Counted from the first letter of the stretch, positions 45,270 to 55,840 are shown. The stretch: DNA of 64,000 nt from Bradyrhizobium sp. WSM471 (GCF_000244915.1 NZ_CM001442.1:6138001-6202000), one strand, 5' to 3'. Translations and numbers: made by a program. The notes: generated by a model not told the origin, from the sequence alone.

Positions 45270-47075
45270 TCAGGTCGCCTGCCGCCGCAGGAAGGCCGGG
45301 ATATCAAGATGGTCATCTCCCTGTGGCGCCGGGGCAACAGGCGCGGGACGACCGTGCATGTCCAGCCCCTGCGGCGCGGGACGACGGGCATACTCAGACA
45401 CCGGCTCGGCGGAAGCGATTTGCTGCGCCACGGTCTTCTGGGGGCGGCGATCGGGCAGCGGCGGCATCGCGGGACCGGCGGTGCGGGCTGCGATCGGCGC
45501 CTCGCTCTCCTCGTCACGACGGCCGAGGCCGACATTGGCGAGGCGCTGCAGCAGCGACAGCCGGGTCTTCTGCGGGGTCTCCTCCTCGACCTCGCCGCGG
45601 GCCTGGCGAAGCTCGGCCTGGGCGGGCATCGGAAGTTCCTCGATACGCGGCATCCGCGGCGTGCGGACCGGCGCACGCTCGGCCTGCGGCGGGATGAAGG
45701 TTTCCGGCGTCATCGGCTCATGCATGGCCATCGGCGCCTGCTCGGGCTCCGGGAACAGCGTCGGCTTCTGCGCGATCGGGCGCACGGTGACATCGCCATA
45801 GGTCTGCATCGGCGCGGGAGCCTGCGGGACGTCCGCAACGGCGGCGGCGATGGCGGCAAGCGCAGCGCGCTCGACGTTCGGACGCGGAGCCGTGGGAGCG
45901 GCGGCAAACTGGCCCGTTCCGGCGGCCGGGCTCTGCGCTTCGAACTTCTGGGCGCGCTCGGCCATGCGCTGATTGTCGGCGCGCAGCCGTGCGGTCAAAT
46001 CGGCAAGACGGCTCTCGGCAGCCGCGGCCGGAGCGGCGGGAGCCTGCTGCGCCTGCGGTGCAGGATTCGCCACGGGAGCGCTGGTGGCCTGGCTGTTGCG
46101 CGCGATCGCGGCCTGCTCGATGCCGGTGGCGACGACCGAGACGCGGATCAGGCCGTCGAGGGCCTCGTCGAAGGTGGCGCCGACGATGATGTTGGCGTCC
46201 TGGTCGACTTCCTCGCGGATGCGGGTCGCAGCTTCGTCGACCTCGAACAAAGTGAGATCCTTGCCGCCGGTGATGGAGATCAGGAGGCCCTTGGCTCCCT
46301 TCATCGAGCTATCGTCGATCAGCGGGTTGGCGATCGCGGCTTCGGCGGCGGTCAGCGCGCGCTTGTCGCCGGAGGCTTCGCCCGTGCCCATCATCGCCTT
46401 GCCCATCTCGCGCATGACGGCGCGGACGTCGGCGAAGTCGAGATTGATCAGGCCTTCCTTGACCATCAGGTCGGTGATGCAGGCAACGCCCGAATAGAGC
46501 ACCTGGTCGGCCATCGCGAAGGCGTCGGCGAAGGTGGTCTTCTCGTTGGCGACCCGGAACAGATTCTGGTTCGGGATGATCAGCAGCGTATCGACGACCT
46601 TGTGCAGCTCGTTGATACCCGCTTCCGCGGTGCGCATGCGGCGGCCGCCCTCGAAGTGGAACGGCTTGGTCACGACGCCGACAGTGAGGATGCCCATCTC
46701 GCGCGCGATCTTGGCGATCACGGGAGCCGCACCGGTACCGGTGCCGCCGCCCATGCCGGCTGTGACGAACACCATGTTGGCGCCCGAGAGATGATCGCGG
46801 AGTTCGTCCATGACTTCTTCGGCCGCGGCCGCGCCGACGACCGGCTGCGAACCTGCGCCCAACCCTTGCGTGGCGGCCGTGCCCATCTGCACGATGCGCT
46901 GCGCCTTCGACATCGTCAGCGCCTGCGCGTCGGTGTTGGCGACCACGAAGTCGACGCCCTGCAGGCCCGCCGTGATCATGTTGTTGACGGCGTTACCACC
47001 GGCTCCGCCGACGCCGAACACGGTGATGCGGGGCTTCAGTTCGTGAATATCAGGAACATTGATGCTGATGGTCAT
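45270..47075 (-). CDS. ftsZ: Cell division protein FtsZ (long-linker type)
   Basis: A 601-residue tubulin-like GTPase forming the division ring. The core has [23 protein letters not shown], the G-box GGGTGTG at residues 109-115, and the T7 loop [11 protein letters not shown], ending near residue 320. About 270 residues of Ala/Pro/Gln-rich linker follow ([20 protein letters not shown] and similar), then the conserved C-terminal peptide [11 protein letters not shown] that binds FtsA. Such a long linker is typical of rhizobial FtsZ. It is the last gene of the ftsQAZ unit, 87 bases after ftsA, with a strong terminator behind it. Confidence 0.97.
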   Translation of the reverse strand: MTISINVPDIHELKPRITVFGVGGAGGNAVNNMITAGLQGVDFVVANTDAQALTMSKAQRIVQMGTAATQGLGAGSQPVVGAAAAEEVMDELRDHLSGANMVFVTAGMGGGTGTGAAPVIAKIAREMGILTVGVVTKPFHFEGGRRMRTAEAGINELHKVVDTLLIIPNQNLFRVANEKTTFADAFAMADQVLYSGVACITDLMVKEGLINLDFADVRAVMREMGKAMMGTGEASGDKRALTAAEAAIANPLIDDSSMKGAKGLLISITGGKDLTLFEVDEAATRIREEVDQDANIIVGATFDEALDGLIRVSVVATGIEQAAIARNSQATSAPVANPAPQAQQAPAAPAAAAESRLADLTARLRADNQRMAERAQKFEAQSPAAGTGQFAAAPTAPRPNVERAALAAIAAAVADVPQAPAPMQTYGDVTVRPIAQKPTLFPEPEQAPMAMHEPMTPETFIPPQAERAPVRTPRMPRIEELPMPAQAELRQARGEVEEETPQKTRLSLLQRLANVGLGRRDEESEAPIAARTAGPAMPPLPDRRPQKTVAQQIASAEPVSEYARRPAPQGLDMHGRPAPVAPAPQGDDHLDIPAFLRRQAT

Positions 47076-47162
47076 GTTTGCCTCTCGATCACGCGCGCGT
47101 GGGTTCGCCCCGGCCGGCGGCCGCGGGAGTTGGTGAAAATCGAATATTGCGGGAAGGAGTCA

Positions 47163-48485
47163 TCAGAAGCCCTCGCGTAGCCATCGTCCGACCTTTCCGA
47201 AATACCCGCCGGTCCCCGTCCTGACCTGCTGCCGCGTATGCCGCGGTTCGACATGTTCGTGGTGAACATATTGCGGGTAGACGAGCAGTCCGGCCGGCAC
47301 CGCGAAGGCGGCGTTCTTCGCCTCGTTGGGCAGCCGGCCGAAACCGAGCGGACGTCCGACCCGCACGGGCCGGCCGAGAATCTGCGTTCCGAGCTCGACG
47401 AGACCGGTGAGCTGTGAAGCCCCACCCGAGAGCACGACGCGGCCGTTGGGCTCCGAGGCGAAGGGCGAATCCTTCAGCTTGTCCCGAACCATTTCGAAGA
47501 CTTCCTCGGCACGATGTTTGACAATGTTGGCGATGGTAGCGCGGGAGACGATCTGCGGCAGATCCTGCTCGTCACCGGCTGTCGGTACAGACATCAGCTC
47601 ACGCGAGTCCGATCCGCCGGTGATGACGGTCCCGTATAACGTCTTGATTCGCTCGGCATCGGCAATGGTCGCGGAGAGTCCGCGCGCCAGATCCATCGTG
47701 ATGTGTTGCCCGCCGACCGCAAAACCCGCGGCATGAACGAAGCGGCCGCCGGAAAAGACCGCGATCGTGGTGGTGCCTGCGCCCATCTCGACGACGGCAG
47801 CGCCGAGATCGGCTTCGTCGTCGGTCAGCACGGACAGGCCTGCCACATAGGGGCTCGCCGCCATGGCTTCGACGTTGATGTGGCAGCGTTCGACCGCCAG
47901 CATCAGGTTCCGCGCCACGGTGGCGTCGCAGGTGACGACGTTCATGTCGATGCCGAACTGATGCGCAACCATGCCGCGGGGGTCGCGGATGCCTTTGACG
48001 CCGTCGAGCGTGTAGCCGACCGGCAGCGCGTGCAGCACGGTGCGGCCTTCGCCGGTGGCGTGGCGCATGCCGGTAGAGGTGACGCGGCTGACATCGGCCG
48101 GCGTCACGGCGCCGCCGCGGATGTCGGCCGCAGCCTCGACCAGCTGACCGGAGAGCCGGCCGCCGGAGACCGACAGCAGCACGGACTCGACCCGCACCTT
48201 GGCCATTTTTTCCGCGAGCCCGACGGCCTGTCGCACCGCCTGCTCGCATTCGCCGAGATCGATCACGGCGCCGGCCTTCATGCCGCGCGACTGGATCTGG
48301 CTGTAGCCGATCAGCTCCACCGCATGGGTCCGGTCGCGCAAGGCTTCGCTCGGCGCCGACGGCTTCAGCCGCGCGATCATGCAGGCGATCTTGCTGGTGC
48401 CGATGTCGAGGCAGGCGACGAGGCCGCCGCGCTTGTGCGGCATCGGGCGTGTCTTCGGTGTCTGGGTGCGATCAAGACCGGTCAT
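47163..48485 (-). CDS. ftsA: Cell division protein FtsA
   Basis: A 440-residue actin-like ATPase that tethers FtsZ to the membrane. It shows VACLDIGTSKIACMIARL (phosphate 1), the SHS2/1C domain, VEMGAGTTTIAVFSGGRFVHAAGFAVGGQHIT (phosphate 2 split by a turn), VVLSGGASQLTGLVELGTQIL (adenosine), and a C-terminal amphipathic helix YFGKVGRWLREGF, the membrane-targeting sequence. The start ATG overlaps the ftsQ stop by four bases. Function with ftsQ and ftsZ is certain from order and motifs. Confidence 0.96.
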   Translation of the reverse strand: MTGLDRTQTPKTRPMPHKRGGLVACLDIGTSKIACMIARLKPSAPSEALRDRTHAVELIGYSQIQSRGMKAGAVIDLGECEQAVRQAVGLAEKMAKVRVESVLLSVSGGRLSGQLVEAAADIRGGAVTPADVSRVTSTGMRHATGEGRTVLHALPVGYTLDGVKGIRDPRGMVAHQFGIDMNVVTCDATVARNLMLAVERCHINVEAMAASPYVAGLSVLTDDEADLGAAVVEMGAGTTTIAVFSGGRFVHAAGFAVGGQHITMDLARGLSATIADAERIKTLYGTVITGGSDSRELMSVPTAGDEQDLPQIVSRATIANIVKHRAEEVFEMVRDKLKDSPFASEPNGRVVLSGGASQLTGLVELGTQILGRPVRVGRPLGFGRLPNEAKNAAFAVPAGLLVYPQYVHHEHVEPRHTRQQVRTGTGGYFGKVGRWLREGF

Positions 48486-49510
48486 GCAGCGTCCCCGGCC
48501 TTTTTCTTCTTCTTGTCCTTGAACAAATCGTCGCGCGCCTTGGCGGCATCCTCGGACAGCTGCACCACCAGCCGATCGGGCAGGCGCAGGTCGACCGCGA
48601 CGATGTCGCGGGAGAACAGCCTGTCCTCCTTGTCGAGCCTGGACAGCATCGCAAGCGCGTTGCCGACGTCCTGTTCGGGCAGCCGGATGTCGAGGCCGTC
48701 CTTGAGCCTCAGGTTCCAGCGCCGCTCCCCGACGAAGATCGCGGCCTTGGTGATGGAATTGACCTGCGGATAGCGCGCCAGCAACGCGAGGAAGTCGCGG
48801 GCCTGCGTCTCGGCGCCCTTGCCGACCACGAGCGGCAGCGACAGGAAGCGGCGCGAGACGTAGGGTTCGAGCACGGCGCCGTCATCGGAGATGACGGAGA
48901 GCCGGCCGGCCTCCTGCCACAGCGCGAACGCCTTGCGCTCGGTGAGCTCTATCATGAGCTGGCCCGGATAGAGCTTCAGCACGGTCGCATCCGCGATCCA
49001 GGGATTGGCCTTGAGCTTGTCGCGCACGGCGTCGGCGTCGAGGAACAGCAGCGAGGATCGGCCGCTGACGCCGCCGATCGCGAGGATCTCGTCCTGGCTG
49101 AGCTGCTTGCGGCCGTTGATCACGACGGAGGTGATGCGGAAGCCGGCGGAATTGGCCAGCGCGTTACGGGTGTCGTTGACCGCCGTGATGAAATCCTGGA
49201 GATGGCCGCCCTTGACGATACCGAAGCCGCAGCTTCCGATCAGGAGCAGCACCGTCATGCTGATCCCGATCCGGCGCGGCAGATAGCGCTCGACAAGCGC
49301 AACCAGCCGCGGCGGCGGCTCGCGCTCGATAACGGCTTTGGCCCTGATCTTTTCCTTGGCGGCAGCACGCGCGCCGTGAACTCTTTCCTGGCGCTTGTCC
49401 TGCACCCACTCGCGCAGAAGCACGACCGCTCCGATAGCGGCCGCCTTCAGGTCAGCTTGGGGCCTCAGCGATCTGAAAAGCGACCGAGTGAGGCTTCCTG
49501 CTCCATCCAT
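48482..49510 (-). CDS. ftsQ: Cell division protein FtsQ
   Basis: A 342-residue bitopic membrane protein of the divisome core (FtsQBL). The cytoplasmic N-terminus of about 95 residues is long and basic. One transmembrane segment follows (GISMTVLLLIGSCGFGIV), then a periplasmic POTRA domain (ITSVVINGRKQLSQDEILAIGGV) and a beta domain (ALWQEAGRLSVISDDGAVL). The C-terminus is Lys-rich (DKKKKKAGDAA). It overlaps ftsA by ATGA. The upstream 350-base gap probably holds an internal promoter for ftsQAZ. Confidence 0.93.
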   Translation of the reverse strand: MDGAGSLTRSLFRSLRPQADLKAAAIGAVVLLREWVQDKRQERVHGARAAAKEKIRAKAVIEREPPPRLVALVERYLPRRIGISMTVLLLIGSCGFGIVKGGHLQDFITAVNDTRNALANSAGFRITSVVINGRKQLSQDEILAIGGVSGRSSLLFLDADAVRDKLKANPWIADATVLKLYPGQLMIELTERKAFALWQEAGRLSVISDDGAVLEPYVSRRFLSLPLVVGKGAETQARDFLALLARYPQVNSITKAAIFVGERRWNLRLKDGLDIRLPEQDVGNALAMLSRLDKEDRLFSRDIVAVDLRLPDRLVVQLSEDAAKARDDLFKDKKKKKAGDAA

Positions 49511-49860
49511 TGCACGAGCTCGTCAACAGTTTGCCCGCGACATCGCGCGGGTCCTGGCGAACATGACGTCTCGGACTTACCGGGCCGGGTGCTGGTCTTC
49601 AGCAGAAGAAAACCTCTCCCCTTCAGAGCGTTCGCTAGGGCTGACAACACCCGCAACGGTCCACGCGCCGGCAGCCAAAGCGTCATATGCGCCGCCAGCG
49701 TTAACCTTCGGACGTCCTGGTAAACAAAAGGTAAAGTTCGTTAACGACGTGAGCTTTTTGCCCAGGCCTGTGAGGCATTTATGCCGCAATATCCGGCATT
49801 TTACCGGTTTTGGGTTCCAAAACCGGCCGTTTCGCCAGTTCGGTCGTTAACCAGTCCTAA
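49511..49860. other. Intergenic region between ddl and ftsQ, possible ftsQAZ promoter
   Basis: A 350-base gap with no gene. It is AT-rich compared with the surroundings and contains several TTAA words. At 49721-49735 TAAA-N7-TAAA (TTTA-N7-TTTA on the minus strand) approaches the CtrA consensus TTAA-N7-TTAA with one mismatch in each half; GTTAACG at 49739-49745 lies beside it. CtrA control of ftsQA is known in Caulobacter; here it is only suggested. Confidence 0.4.
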
Positions 49861-50847
49861 TTATTTTCGCACACCGGCCACAGCGAGCTCGACCAGGCCG
49901 CGCAGGAAGTCGACGAACGCGATGCCCTCGGCCTTCAGCGCCTTGGGGTAGAGCGAGGACTTGGTCAGGCCGGGCAGCGTGTTGGTTTCGAGATAGACCA
50001 GCCCCTTGTCCGAGACGATGAAGTCCGAACGGGAATAGCCGGTACAGGACATCGCCCGGTGCGCCAGCATCGCCTGCTGCTTCAGCGCGGCGGTGATTTC
50101 GGGCGCGAAGCGGCCGGGACAGATCTCCTGGGTCGACTTCAAGAGGTACTTCGCCGCGTAGTCGAAACTGCCCTCGCCGGGAATGATCTCGATCGGGGGC
50201 AGCGAGATGATCGAGCCATCCGGGCGCTCCAGCACGCCGCAGGTCGCCTCGACGCCGGCGATGTAGGGCTCGATCACGTACTCTTCGTGCTTGGCGGCAT
50301 TGCGGACGGCGACGAGATCCTGCCTGGCGTTGACGAAGATCAGGCCGTAGCTCGAGCCATCCTTCGCGGGCTTTGCGATCAGCCGGCCGAATTCGGCGAA
50401 GGCCTCGTCGATCTGGTCGAGCGCAATGTTGGCCGGCGGCGACACGCCGCCGAGCGCGGCGAAATGCTTGGCCGCGAACTTGTCGAACGCGAGATGCGAG
50501 GAGGCCGAGCCCGATCCGGTGAACGGCACGCCGCGCGCTTCGCACATCACCTGCAACTCGCCGTTCTCGGCACGCCCGCCGTGCAGGCCGAGCACCAGCA
50601 CGCGGTTCTCCGCCCTGGCCTGGTCGAGCGCCTGCTCCAGCGGAATGCCTGACGTGCCCGGCTTGAATTCGTCCTCGAACGGACGGGTATGTTCGAGCAG
50701 CTGCTTTGACTGCACGACATGTACCTTGTCCTCGACGTCCCACCACCAGAGATCGGCCTCGGGCAGCGCCTGATGCAGCGCCTGGGCTGAAGCGACCGAA
50801 ACCAGACGTTCGCGGTTGGAGCCGCCGAAGAGGATGGTGATGCGCAT
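49861..50847 (-). CDS. ddl: D-alanine--D-alanine ligase
   Basis: A 328-residue ATP-grasp enzyme joining two D-alanines for the peptidoglycan stem. It has ITILFGGSNRERLVSVASAQAL at the N-terminus, the LGLHGGRAENGELQVMCEARGVPFTGSGS substrate region split by a turn, the ATP loop KPAKDGSSYGLIFV, and the metal site VYLETNTLPGLT. The N-terminal G-G-x-S-x-E-R motif is altered to GGSNRERLVS, and the overall sequence is an unusual Ddl branch as in other Bradyrhizobium. The ATG at 50847 begins MRITILFGG. It follows murB with 22 bases between. Confidence 0.92.
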   Translation of the reverse strand: MRITILFGGSNRERLVSVASAQALHQALPEADLWWWDVEDKVHVVQSKQLLEHTRPFEDEFKPGTSGIPLEQALDQARAENRVLVLGLHGGRAENGELQVMCEARGVPFTGSGSASSHLAFDKFAAKHFAALGGVSPPANIALDQIDEAFAEFGRLIAKPAKDGSSYGLIFVNARQDLVAVRNAAKHEEYVIEPYIAGVEATCGVLERPDGSIISLPPIEIIPGEGSFDYAAKYLLKSTQEICPGRFAPEITAALKQQAMLAHRAMSCTGYSRSDFIVSDKGLVYLETNTLPGLTKSSLYPKALKAEGIAFVDFLRGLVELAVAGVRK

Positions 50848-50869
50848 GTTTTCTCGTCGCTTGTCCAAA

Positions 50870-51790
50870 TTAGCCGGGAATTCCGATCCGCTTGATTTCC
50901 CAGTGTAGCTCAATTCCGGAATTTGCCTTCACCCGTTCACGGACGGTCTCGCCCAGCGTCTCGATGTCGTGCGCGGTGGCATTGCCCGTGTTGATCAGGA
51001 AATTGCAGTGCATCTCGGAGACCTCGGCGCCGCCGACGCGCAAACCGCGGCAGCCGGCGGCATCGACCAGCTTCCAGGCGGAATGGCCGGGCGGATTCTT
51101 GAAGGTCGAGCCGCCGGTCTTTTCGCGGATCGGCTGCGCGGTCTCGCGATGGGTCTGCACTTCCGCCATGCGCGCGCGGATCGCGTCGGCATCCCTGATC
51201 TCGCCGCGGAAGCGCGCGGAGGTGAAGATGATGGAGGGATCGACGCCGCTGTTGCGGTAGACGAACTTCATGTCGGCGTTGGAGAAGATGTGCTTCGTGC
51301 CGTCGCGCCCGACGCCTCGCGCCTCGATCAACACGTCCCGGGTCTCGCCGCCATTCGCGCCCGCATTCATGCGCAGCGCGCCGCCGATCGTGCCGGGAAT
51401 GCCGAAATAGAATTCGAGCCCGCCGATATTGGCCGACGCGGCGACTTCCGCCACGCGCTTATCGAGCGCGGCCGCGCCCGCGGTGACCACGTCGCCGCTC
51501 GCGCTCGCCTCGCCGAACGCGCGCGGCGCCAGACGGACCACCACGCCGGCAATGCCGCCGTCGCGTACGATCAGGTTGGAGCCGACGCCAACGACATAGA
51601 CGGGAATGTCGCCTGCGAGATGCGCGAGGAAGTAGGCGAGATCGTCCTCGTCCGCCGGCGTGAACAGCACCTGCGCGGGACCACCGACGCGAAACCAGGT
51701 GAGCTCGGCGAGCGACTGGTTCGCCAGCAGCCGGCCACGAAGATCGGGCATCGCGGCTTTGAGGTCGGGTGTGATGTCGGGGAAGCCCAC
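50870..51790 (-). CDS. murB: UDP-N-acetylenolpyruvoylglucosamine reductase
   Basis: A 306-residue FAD enzyme reducing UDP-GlcNAc-enolpyruvate to UDP-MurNAc. The FAD-binding part shows [30 protein letters not shown], and [22 protein letters not shown]; the C-terminal part has the proton-donor serine in GGSTFKNP and the [20 protein letters not shown] segment. Type IIa length. It starts 4 bases after the murC stop, so the two are co-translated. Confidence 0.96.
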   Translation of the reverse strand: MGFPDITPDLKAAMPDLRGRLLANQSLAELTWFRVGGPAQVLFTPADEDDLAYFLAHLAGDIPVYVVGVGSNLIVRDGGIAGVVVRLAPRAFGEASASGDVVTAGAAALDKRVAEVAASANIGGLEFYFGIPGTIGGALRMNAGANGGETRDVLIEARGVGRDGTKHIFSNADMKFVYRNSGVDPSIIFTSARFRGEIRDADAIRARMAEVQTHRETAQPIREKTGGSTFKNPPGHSAWKLVDAAGCRGLRVGGAEVSEMHCNFLINTGNATAHDIETLGETVRERVKANSGIELHWEIKRIGIPG

Positions 51791-51794
51791 TGCC

Positions 51795-53198
51795 CTACCC
51801 CAGCGCCTTCAACTCATCCGGCAAGGCATACGCCCATTGCGTGATGTTGCCGGCCCCTAGGCACACGACGAGATCGCCCGACTTCGCCACGCCCTTGACG
51901 ATACCGGCGAGATCGGACGTAGCCGGCAGCGGGATCACCTCGCGGTGGCCGTGGGCGCGCAGACCCGCGGCGAAATGGTCGCGGTCGATGCCCTCGATCG
52001 GCGCCTCGCCTGCGGCGTAGACCTCGGCGACGATCACCGCATCCGCATCATTGAAACAGGTGCAGAATTCCTCGAACAGCGACTGCAGCCGGGTGTAGCG
52101 ATGCGGCTGCACGACGGCGACAATCTTGCCGCTGGTGGATTCCCGCGCCGCCTTCAGCACCGCCGCGATCTCGACCGGATGATGGCCGTAGTCGTCGATG
52201 ACGGTGACGCCGTTCCACTCGCCGGTCTTGGTGAAGCGGCGCTTGACGCCGCCGAAGCCGGCGATCGCCTTGCGGATCGCCTCGTCCGACACGCCGAGTT
52301 CGCGCGCCACCGCAATCGCAGCGGTCGCGTTGGAGGCATTGTGCCGTCCCGGCATCGGCAGCATGAGATCGGCGATCTCGTGCACGGTGCCCGTCTTGCG
52401 ATCGCGGAAGGCAACCTTGAACTTCGAACCGCCGCCCATCGGGGTGAGGTCGACGAAGCGCACATCGGCCTGCGGATTCTCGCCGTAGGTGATGATGCGC
52501 CGATCCTCGATCTTGCCGACAAGGGTCTGCACCACGGGATGATCGATGCACATCACGGCGAAGCCATAGAATGGCAGGTTCTCGACGAAATGGCGGAACG
52601 CGTCCTGCACAGCCTCGAAGGTCTTGAAGTGATCGAGATGCTCGGGATCGACATTGGTGACGATCGCGACCTCGGTCGGCAACTTCAGGAACGTGCCGTC
52701 GCTCTCGTCGGCTTCGACCACCATCCAGTCGCCGGCGCCAAGCCGCGCGTTGGAGCCGTAGGCGTTGATGATGCCGCCATTGATCACGGTGGGATCGAGA
52801 CCGCCGGCGTCGAGCAGCGTCGCGACCATCGTGGTCGTGGTGGTCTTGCCGTGCGTGCCGGCGATGGCGACGCAGCTCTTCAGCCGCATCAACTCGGCCA
52901 GCATCTCGGCGCGGCGCACCACCGGAATGCGCCGTTCGCGCGCCGCGGTCAGTTCCGGATTGTCGCGCTTGATCGCGGTGGAGACCACGACGACCTCGGC
53001 CCCGTCGACGTTCTCCGCCTTGTGGCCGACCGAGACCCTCGCACCGTTCTTGCGCAGACGGTCGAGATTGTAATTGTCGGAGGCGTCCGAACCCTGCACG
53101 GAATAGCCGAGATTGAGCAGCACCTCGGCGATGCCGCTCATGCCGATCCCGCCGATCCCGACGAAGTGGATGGGTCCGATCTCGCGCGGCAGTCTCAT
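51795..53198 (-). CDS. murC: UDP-N-acetylmuramate--L-alanine ligase
   Basis: A 467-residue Mur ligase adding the first residue of the stem peptide. N-terminal [21 protein letters not shown] binds the UDP part. The P-loop is [16 protein letters not shown], the central region has [14 protein letters not shown] and [12 protein letters not shown], and the C-terminal ligase domain has [18 protein letters not shown] and [10 protein letters not shown]. All are standard for MurC. It is 4 bases from murB and 122 bases after murG. Confidence 0.97.
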   Translation of the reverse strand: MRLPREIGPIHFVGIGGIGMSGIAEVLLNLGYSVQGSDASDNYNLDRLRKNGARVSVGHKAENVDGAEVVVVSTAIKRDNPELTAARERRIPVVRRAEMLAELMRLKSCVAIAGTHGKTTTTTMVATLLDAGGLDPTVINGGIINAYGSNARLGAGDWMVVEADESDGTFLKLPTEVAIVTNVDPEHLDHFKTFEAVQDAFRHFVENLPFYGFAVMCIDHPVVQTLVGKIEDRRIITYGENPQADVRFVDLTPMGGGSKFKVAFRDRKTGTVHEIADLMLPMPGRHNASNATAAIAVARELGVSDEAIRKAIAGFGGVKRRFTKTGEWNGVTVIDDYGHHPVEIAAVLKAARESTSGKIVAVVQPHRYTRLQSLFEEFCTCFNDADAVIVAEVYAAGEAPIEGIDRDHFAAGLRAHGHREVIPLPATSDLAGIVKGVAKSGDLVVCLGAGNITQWAYALPDELKALG

Positions 53199-53320
53199 GC
53201 TCTGTTCCCTGACCTCACCACCTGAAAAGGCGGCATCTGGCGAAGGTCACGGCAAATCAGCCGCGCGCCTTTCCTATTGGATGCCCCGCTTTAGAAGGCG
53301 AAGACAAGGGCTTTTTCGCG

Positions 53321-54421
53321 TCAGATTCCCGCGATTTTGGCTACCAGATCGGCCAGCCGCTCCGCTGCGTCGAGCCGGCCGGCGCCACGGGCGGCCTGCG
53401 CCATGGCGGCAAGACGCGCGGGCTCGGCGGCGAAGGCGGATATCTCGGCAGCGAGACGATCGGAGGAAAACTCGGTTTGCGGAATGCGGATCGCACCGTC
53501 GACCTTGGCCAGCACGCCGGCATTGGCGAACTGGTCCTGGTCGATCGCGCCCGGCAGCGGCACCAGGATCGAGGGCCGCCCGATCGCGGCGAGTTCGGCC
53601 ACGGTGCCGGCGCCTGAGCGCGACACCACCAGATGGTTGGAGGCGAGCCGTGCCGGCAGATCGGTGAAAAACGGCGCAAGCTCGGTCTTGACCTTCAGCC
53701 TGTCGTAGACCGCACGAACGCGCGCCATGTCCTCGTCGCGCACCTGTTGGGTGAGGACGAGCCGGCTCCACAGTGCAGGCTCGAGGCGCTCGATCGCGCC
53801 CGGCACGATGTCGGCCATGATGCGCGCGCCCTGGCTGCCGCCAACGACGAGCAGCCGCAGCGGGCCGTTCACTTCAGGCGCAGCATATGGCACGCCAGCT
53901 GCGGCGAGGATTGCGGGGCGCATCGGCGTGCCGACCGTCGTTGTCTTGCCCGATAGCGCCGGATCGCGGTCGAGCACGCCAGGCAACGACGTCGCGATGG
54001 CGCGAACGCGGCTCGACAGGAATCGGTTGGCGCGACCGAGCACGGCATTGGCGTCGTGGATGATGCCGGGCACGCCGGCGAATCTTGCCGCGACCAGCGG
54101 CGGCAGCGTCGGATAGCCGCCGAAGCCGACGACGGCGACCGGCTTCAATCGCTTGATCAGGCTGTAGGCGGACAGCGTGCCGGCCGCCAGCGTCAGGCCG
54201 GCATAAGCGAGTTGCAGCGGATTGCGTCCGCGCGCGGTCTCGCTCGATACGACGTCGATCATGTCCTTGGTGAACAGCCCGCTGTAGCGCAGCGCGCGCT
54301 CGTCGGTGACGAGGCGGACCCGGTATCCGCGCCGGATCAGCTCGACGCCGAGCGCCTCGGCCGGAAACAGATGGCCGCCGGTGCCGCCCGCGGCGAGAAG
54401 AATCAGGGGGGAGGTGTCCAT
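53321..54421 (-). CDS. murG: Lipid II-forming GlcNAc transferase MurG
   Basis: A 366-residue peripheral glycosyltransferase that converts lipid I to lipid II. The N-terminal domain has LLAAGGTGGHLFPAEALG and VGFGGYPTLPPLVAA; the C-terminal UDP-GlcNAc domain has VVGGSQGARI, VVSRSGAGTVAELAAIGRPSILVPLP and DQFANA. The start ATG at 54421 (MDTSPLILLAAGG) is the family start; 59 extra residues upstream are translated repeat DNA. A palindromic repeat lies between ftsW and this gene. Confidence 0.96.
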   Translation of the reverse strand: MDTSPLILLAAGGTGGHLFPAEALGVELIRRGYRVRLVTDERALRYSGLFTKDMIDVVSSETARGRNPLQLAYAGLTLAAGTLSAYSLIKRLKPVAVVGFGGYPTLPPLVAARFAGVPGIIHDANAVLGRANRFLSSRVRAIATSLPGVLDRDPALSGKTTTVGTPMRPAILAAAGVPYAAPEVNGPLRLLVVGGSQGARIMADIVPGAIERLEPALWSRLVLTQQVRDEDMARVRAVYDRLKVKTELAPFFTDLPARLASNHLVVSRSGAGTVAELAAIGRPSILVPLPGAIDQDQFANAGVLAKVDGAIRIPQTEFSSDRLAAEISAFAAEPARLAAMAQAARGAGRLDAAERLADLVAKIAGI

Positions 54422-54473
54422 GGCGAGGAGTTTTACAGTGTCTCCCCCGTCATTGCGAGCCGCCCACACAATG

Positions 54474-54602
54474 CTCGTGCCCCGGGAGCAGTGCAACGCG
54501 CCGCCCTTGGCGGCGTGGTGCGCTGCTGAACCGGGGCCCATTGCTGCGACATTCTGGGTCCCGGCTCTGCGCTCCGCTTCGCTGCGCTTGTCCGGCACAC
54601 GC
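54474..54602. repeat. Palindromic repeat between ftsW and murG
   Basis: Member of the same family as 28803-28929 and 55841-55947: CTCGTGCCCCGGGAGCAGTG ..., inner hairpin CGCCGCCCTTGGCGGCG, GGGGCCCATTGCTGCGAC, TGGGTCCCGGCTCTGCGC, and terminal GCGCTTGTCCGGCACACG. The left end has diverged. It sits within an essential operon without separating it by more than 183 bases. Confidence 0.7.
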
Positions 54603-54604
54603 GA

Positions 54605-55756
54605 TCACGCGTAGGTGCGCATCGCCTCGGCGTGGCCGCTCGCCTCGACCTCGGTGCGCGGGCGCAGCCGCGTCAGCGCGAGCATCATGCCGACACCATA
54701 GGCCAGCGACACGATCGAGGAGCCGCCATAGGAGATGAAGGGCAGCGTCATGCCCTTGGCCGGGATGAGCTGGAGATTGACCGACATGTTGATCGCGGCC
54801 TGCACGCCGAAGAGGATCGCAAGACCCGAAGCAGCGAAGCGCGAGAACATGTCCTCGTTGGCATAGGCGCGCGACAGCGTGCGGATGACGACAAAAGCAA
54901 ACAGTGCCAGCATCGCGAGGCACAGGATGATGCCGAACTCTTCGGCGGCAACCGCGAACACGAAGTCGGTGTGGCTGTCCGGCAGGCTGCGCTTGGCGAT
55001 ACCCTCGCCCGGTCCGAGCCCGAACCAGCCGCCATTGTAGAAGGCCTCCATGGCGGTATCGACCTGGAAGGTGTCGCCCGAAGCCGGATTCATGAAGCGC
55101 TTGATGCGACCAGCGACGTGGGGAACAAAAAGATAGGCGCTGAACAGCCCGGCGGCGCCCAGGCCGGCGAGCCCGAACACCCAGATCATCCGCATGCCCG
55201 CGATGAAGAACAGCGAGCCCCACACCATCAGGATCAGCATGGTCTGGCCGAAGTCGGGCTCCATGACGAGAAGCGAGACCAGCATCAGGAGCAGCGCGAG
55301 CGCCATCGAGGTCGCCGGCATCTCTGGCCGCTTGGTCGATTCCGCAAACAGCCAGGCGGCGATGACGACGAACGACGGCTTTGCGATTTCGGAGGCCTGG
55401 ATATTGACGCCGATCAGCGTGATCCAGCGCCGCGAGCCCTTCACCTCGGGGCCGATCGCGAGCGTCAACACGATCAGAATGATGCTGGCCGCGAAGATGA
55501 TCAGGGCCGAGCGGCGGATCGCCCGCGGCGACAGGAACGACACCCCGAGCAGCACGATGCAGGACGGGAGGAGGAACAGCACGTGGCGGCTGAAGAAGTG
55601 GAAAGGATCGAGCCCGATCCGGGTCGCAACCGGCGGGCTCGCTGCCAGCGACAGGATCACGCCGGTCAGCATCAGTGCCAGGATGGCCCCCATCAGCGGC
55701 TTGTCGACGGTCCACCACCACTCGGAAAAGGGGGTGCGTTCTTCACGGGAGAGCAT
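54605..55756 (-). CDS. ftsW: Peptidoglycan glycosyltransferase FtsW
   Basis: A 383-residue SEDS polymerase with ten membrane helices that polymerises lipid II at the septum with FtsI. Typical SEDS segments are visible: SRRWITLIGVNIQASEIAKPSFVVIAAW (the R-W-I...Q-P/A-S-E block split by a turn), MEPDFGQTMLILMVWG with the essential Asp-containing loop, HTDFVFAVAAEEFG, and LIPAKGMTLPFISYGGSSIVSLAYGVGM. All SEDS hallmarks are present. It is flanked by two palindromic repeats, one on each side. Confidence 0.96.
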   Translation of the reverse strand: MLSREERTPFSEWWWTVDKPLMGAILALMLTGVILSLAASPPVATRIGLDPFHFFSRHVLFLLPSCIVLLGVSFLSPRAIRRSALIIFAASIILIVLTLAIGPEVKGSRRWITLIGVNIQASEIAKPSFVVIAAWLFAESTKRPEMPATSMALALLLMLVSLLVMEPDFGQTMLILMVWGSLFFIAGMRMIWVFGLAGLGAAGLFSAYLFVPHVAGRIKRFMNPASGDTFQVDTAMEAFYNGGWFGLGPGEGIAKRSLPDSHTDFVFAVAAEEFGIILCLAMLALFAFVVIRTLSRAYANEDMFSRFAASGLAILFGVQAAINMSVNLQLIPAKGMTLPFISYGGSSIVSLAYGVGMMLALTRLRPRTEVEASGHAEAMRTYA

Positions 55757-55840
55757 GGCGGCCGCTTTCGGACAGAGGTCGGTCCATTGGTCGCCGAGGT
55801 TGGTTACCGGGGGGTTAAGGAGCTGTTCAAGTTTTGAAGG

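Noticed and set aside
45309..47180. A 623-codon plus-strand frame opposite ftsZ
   Set aside because: Same cause: shadow of FtsZ codon bias. No motif, no ribosome site.
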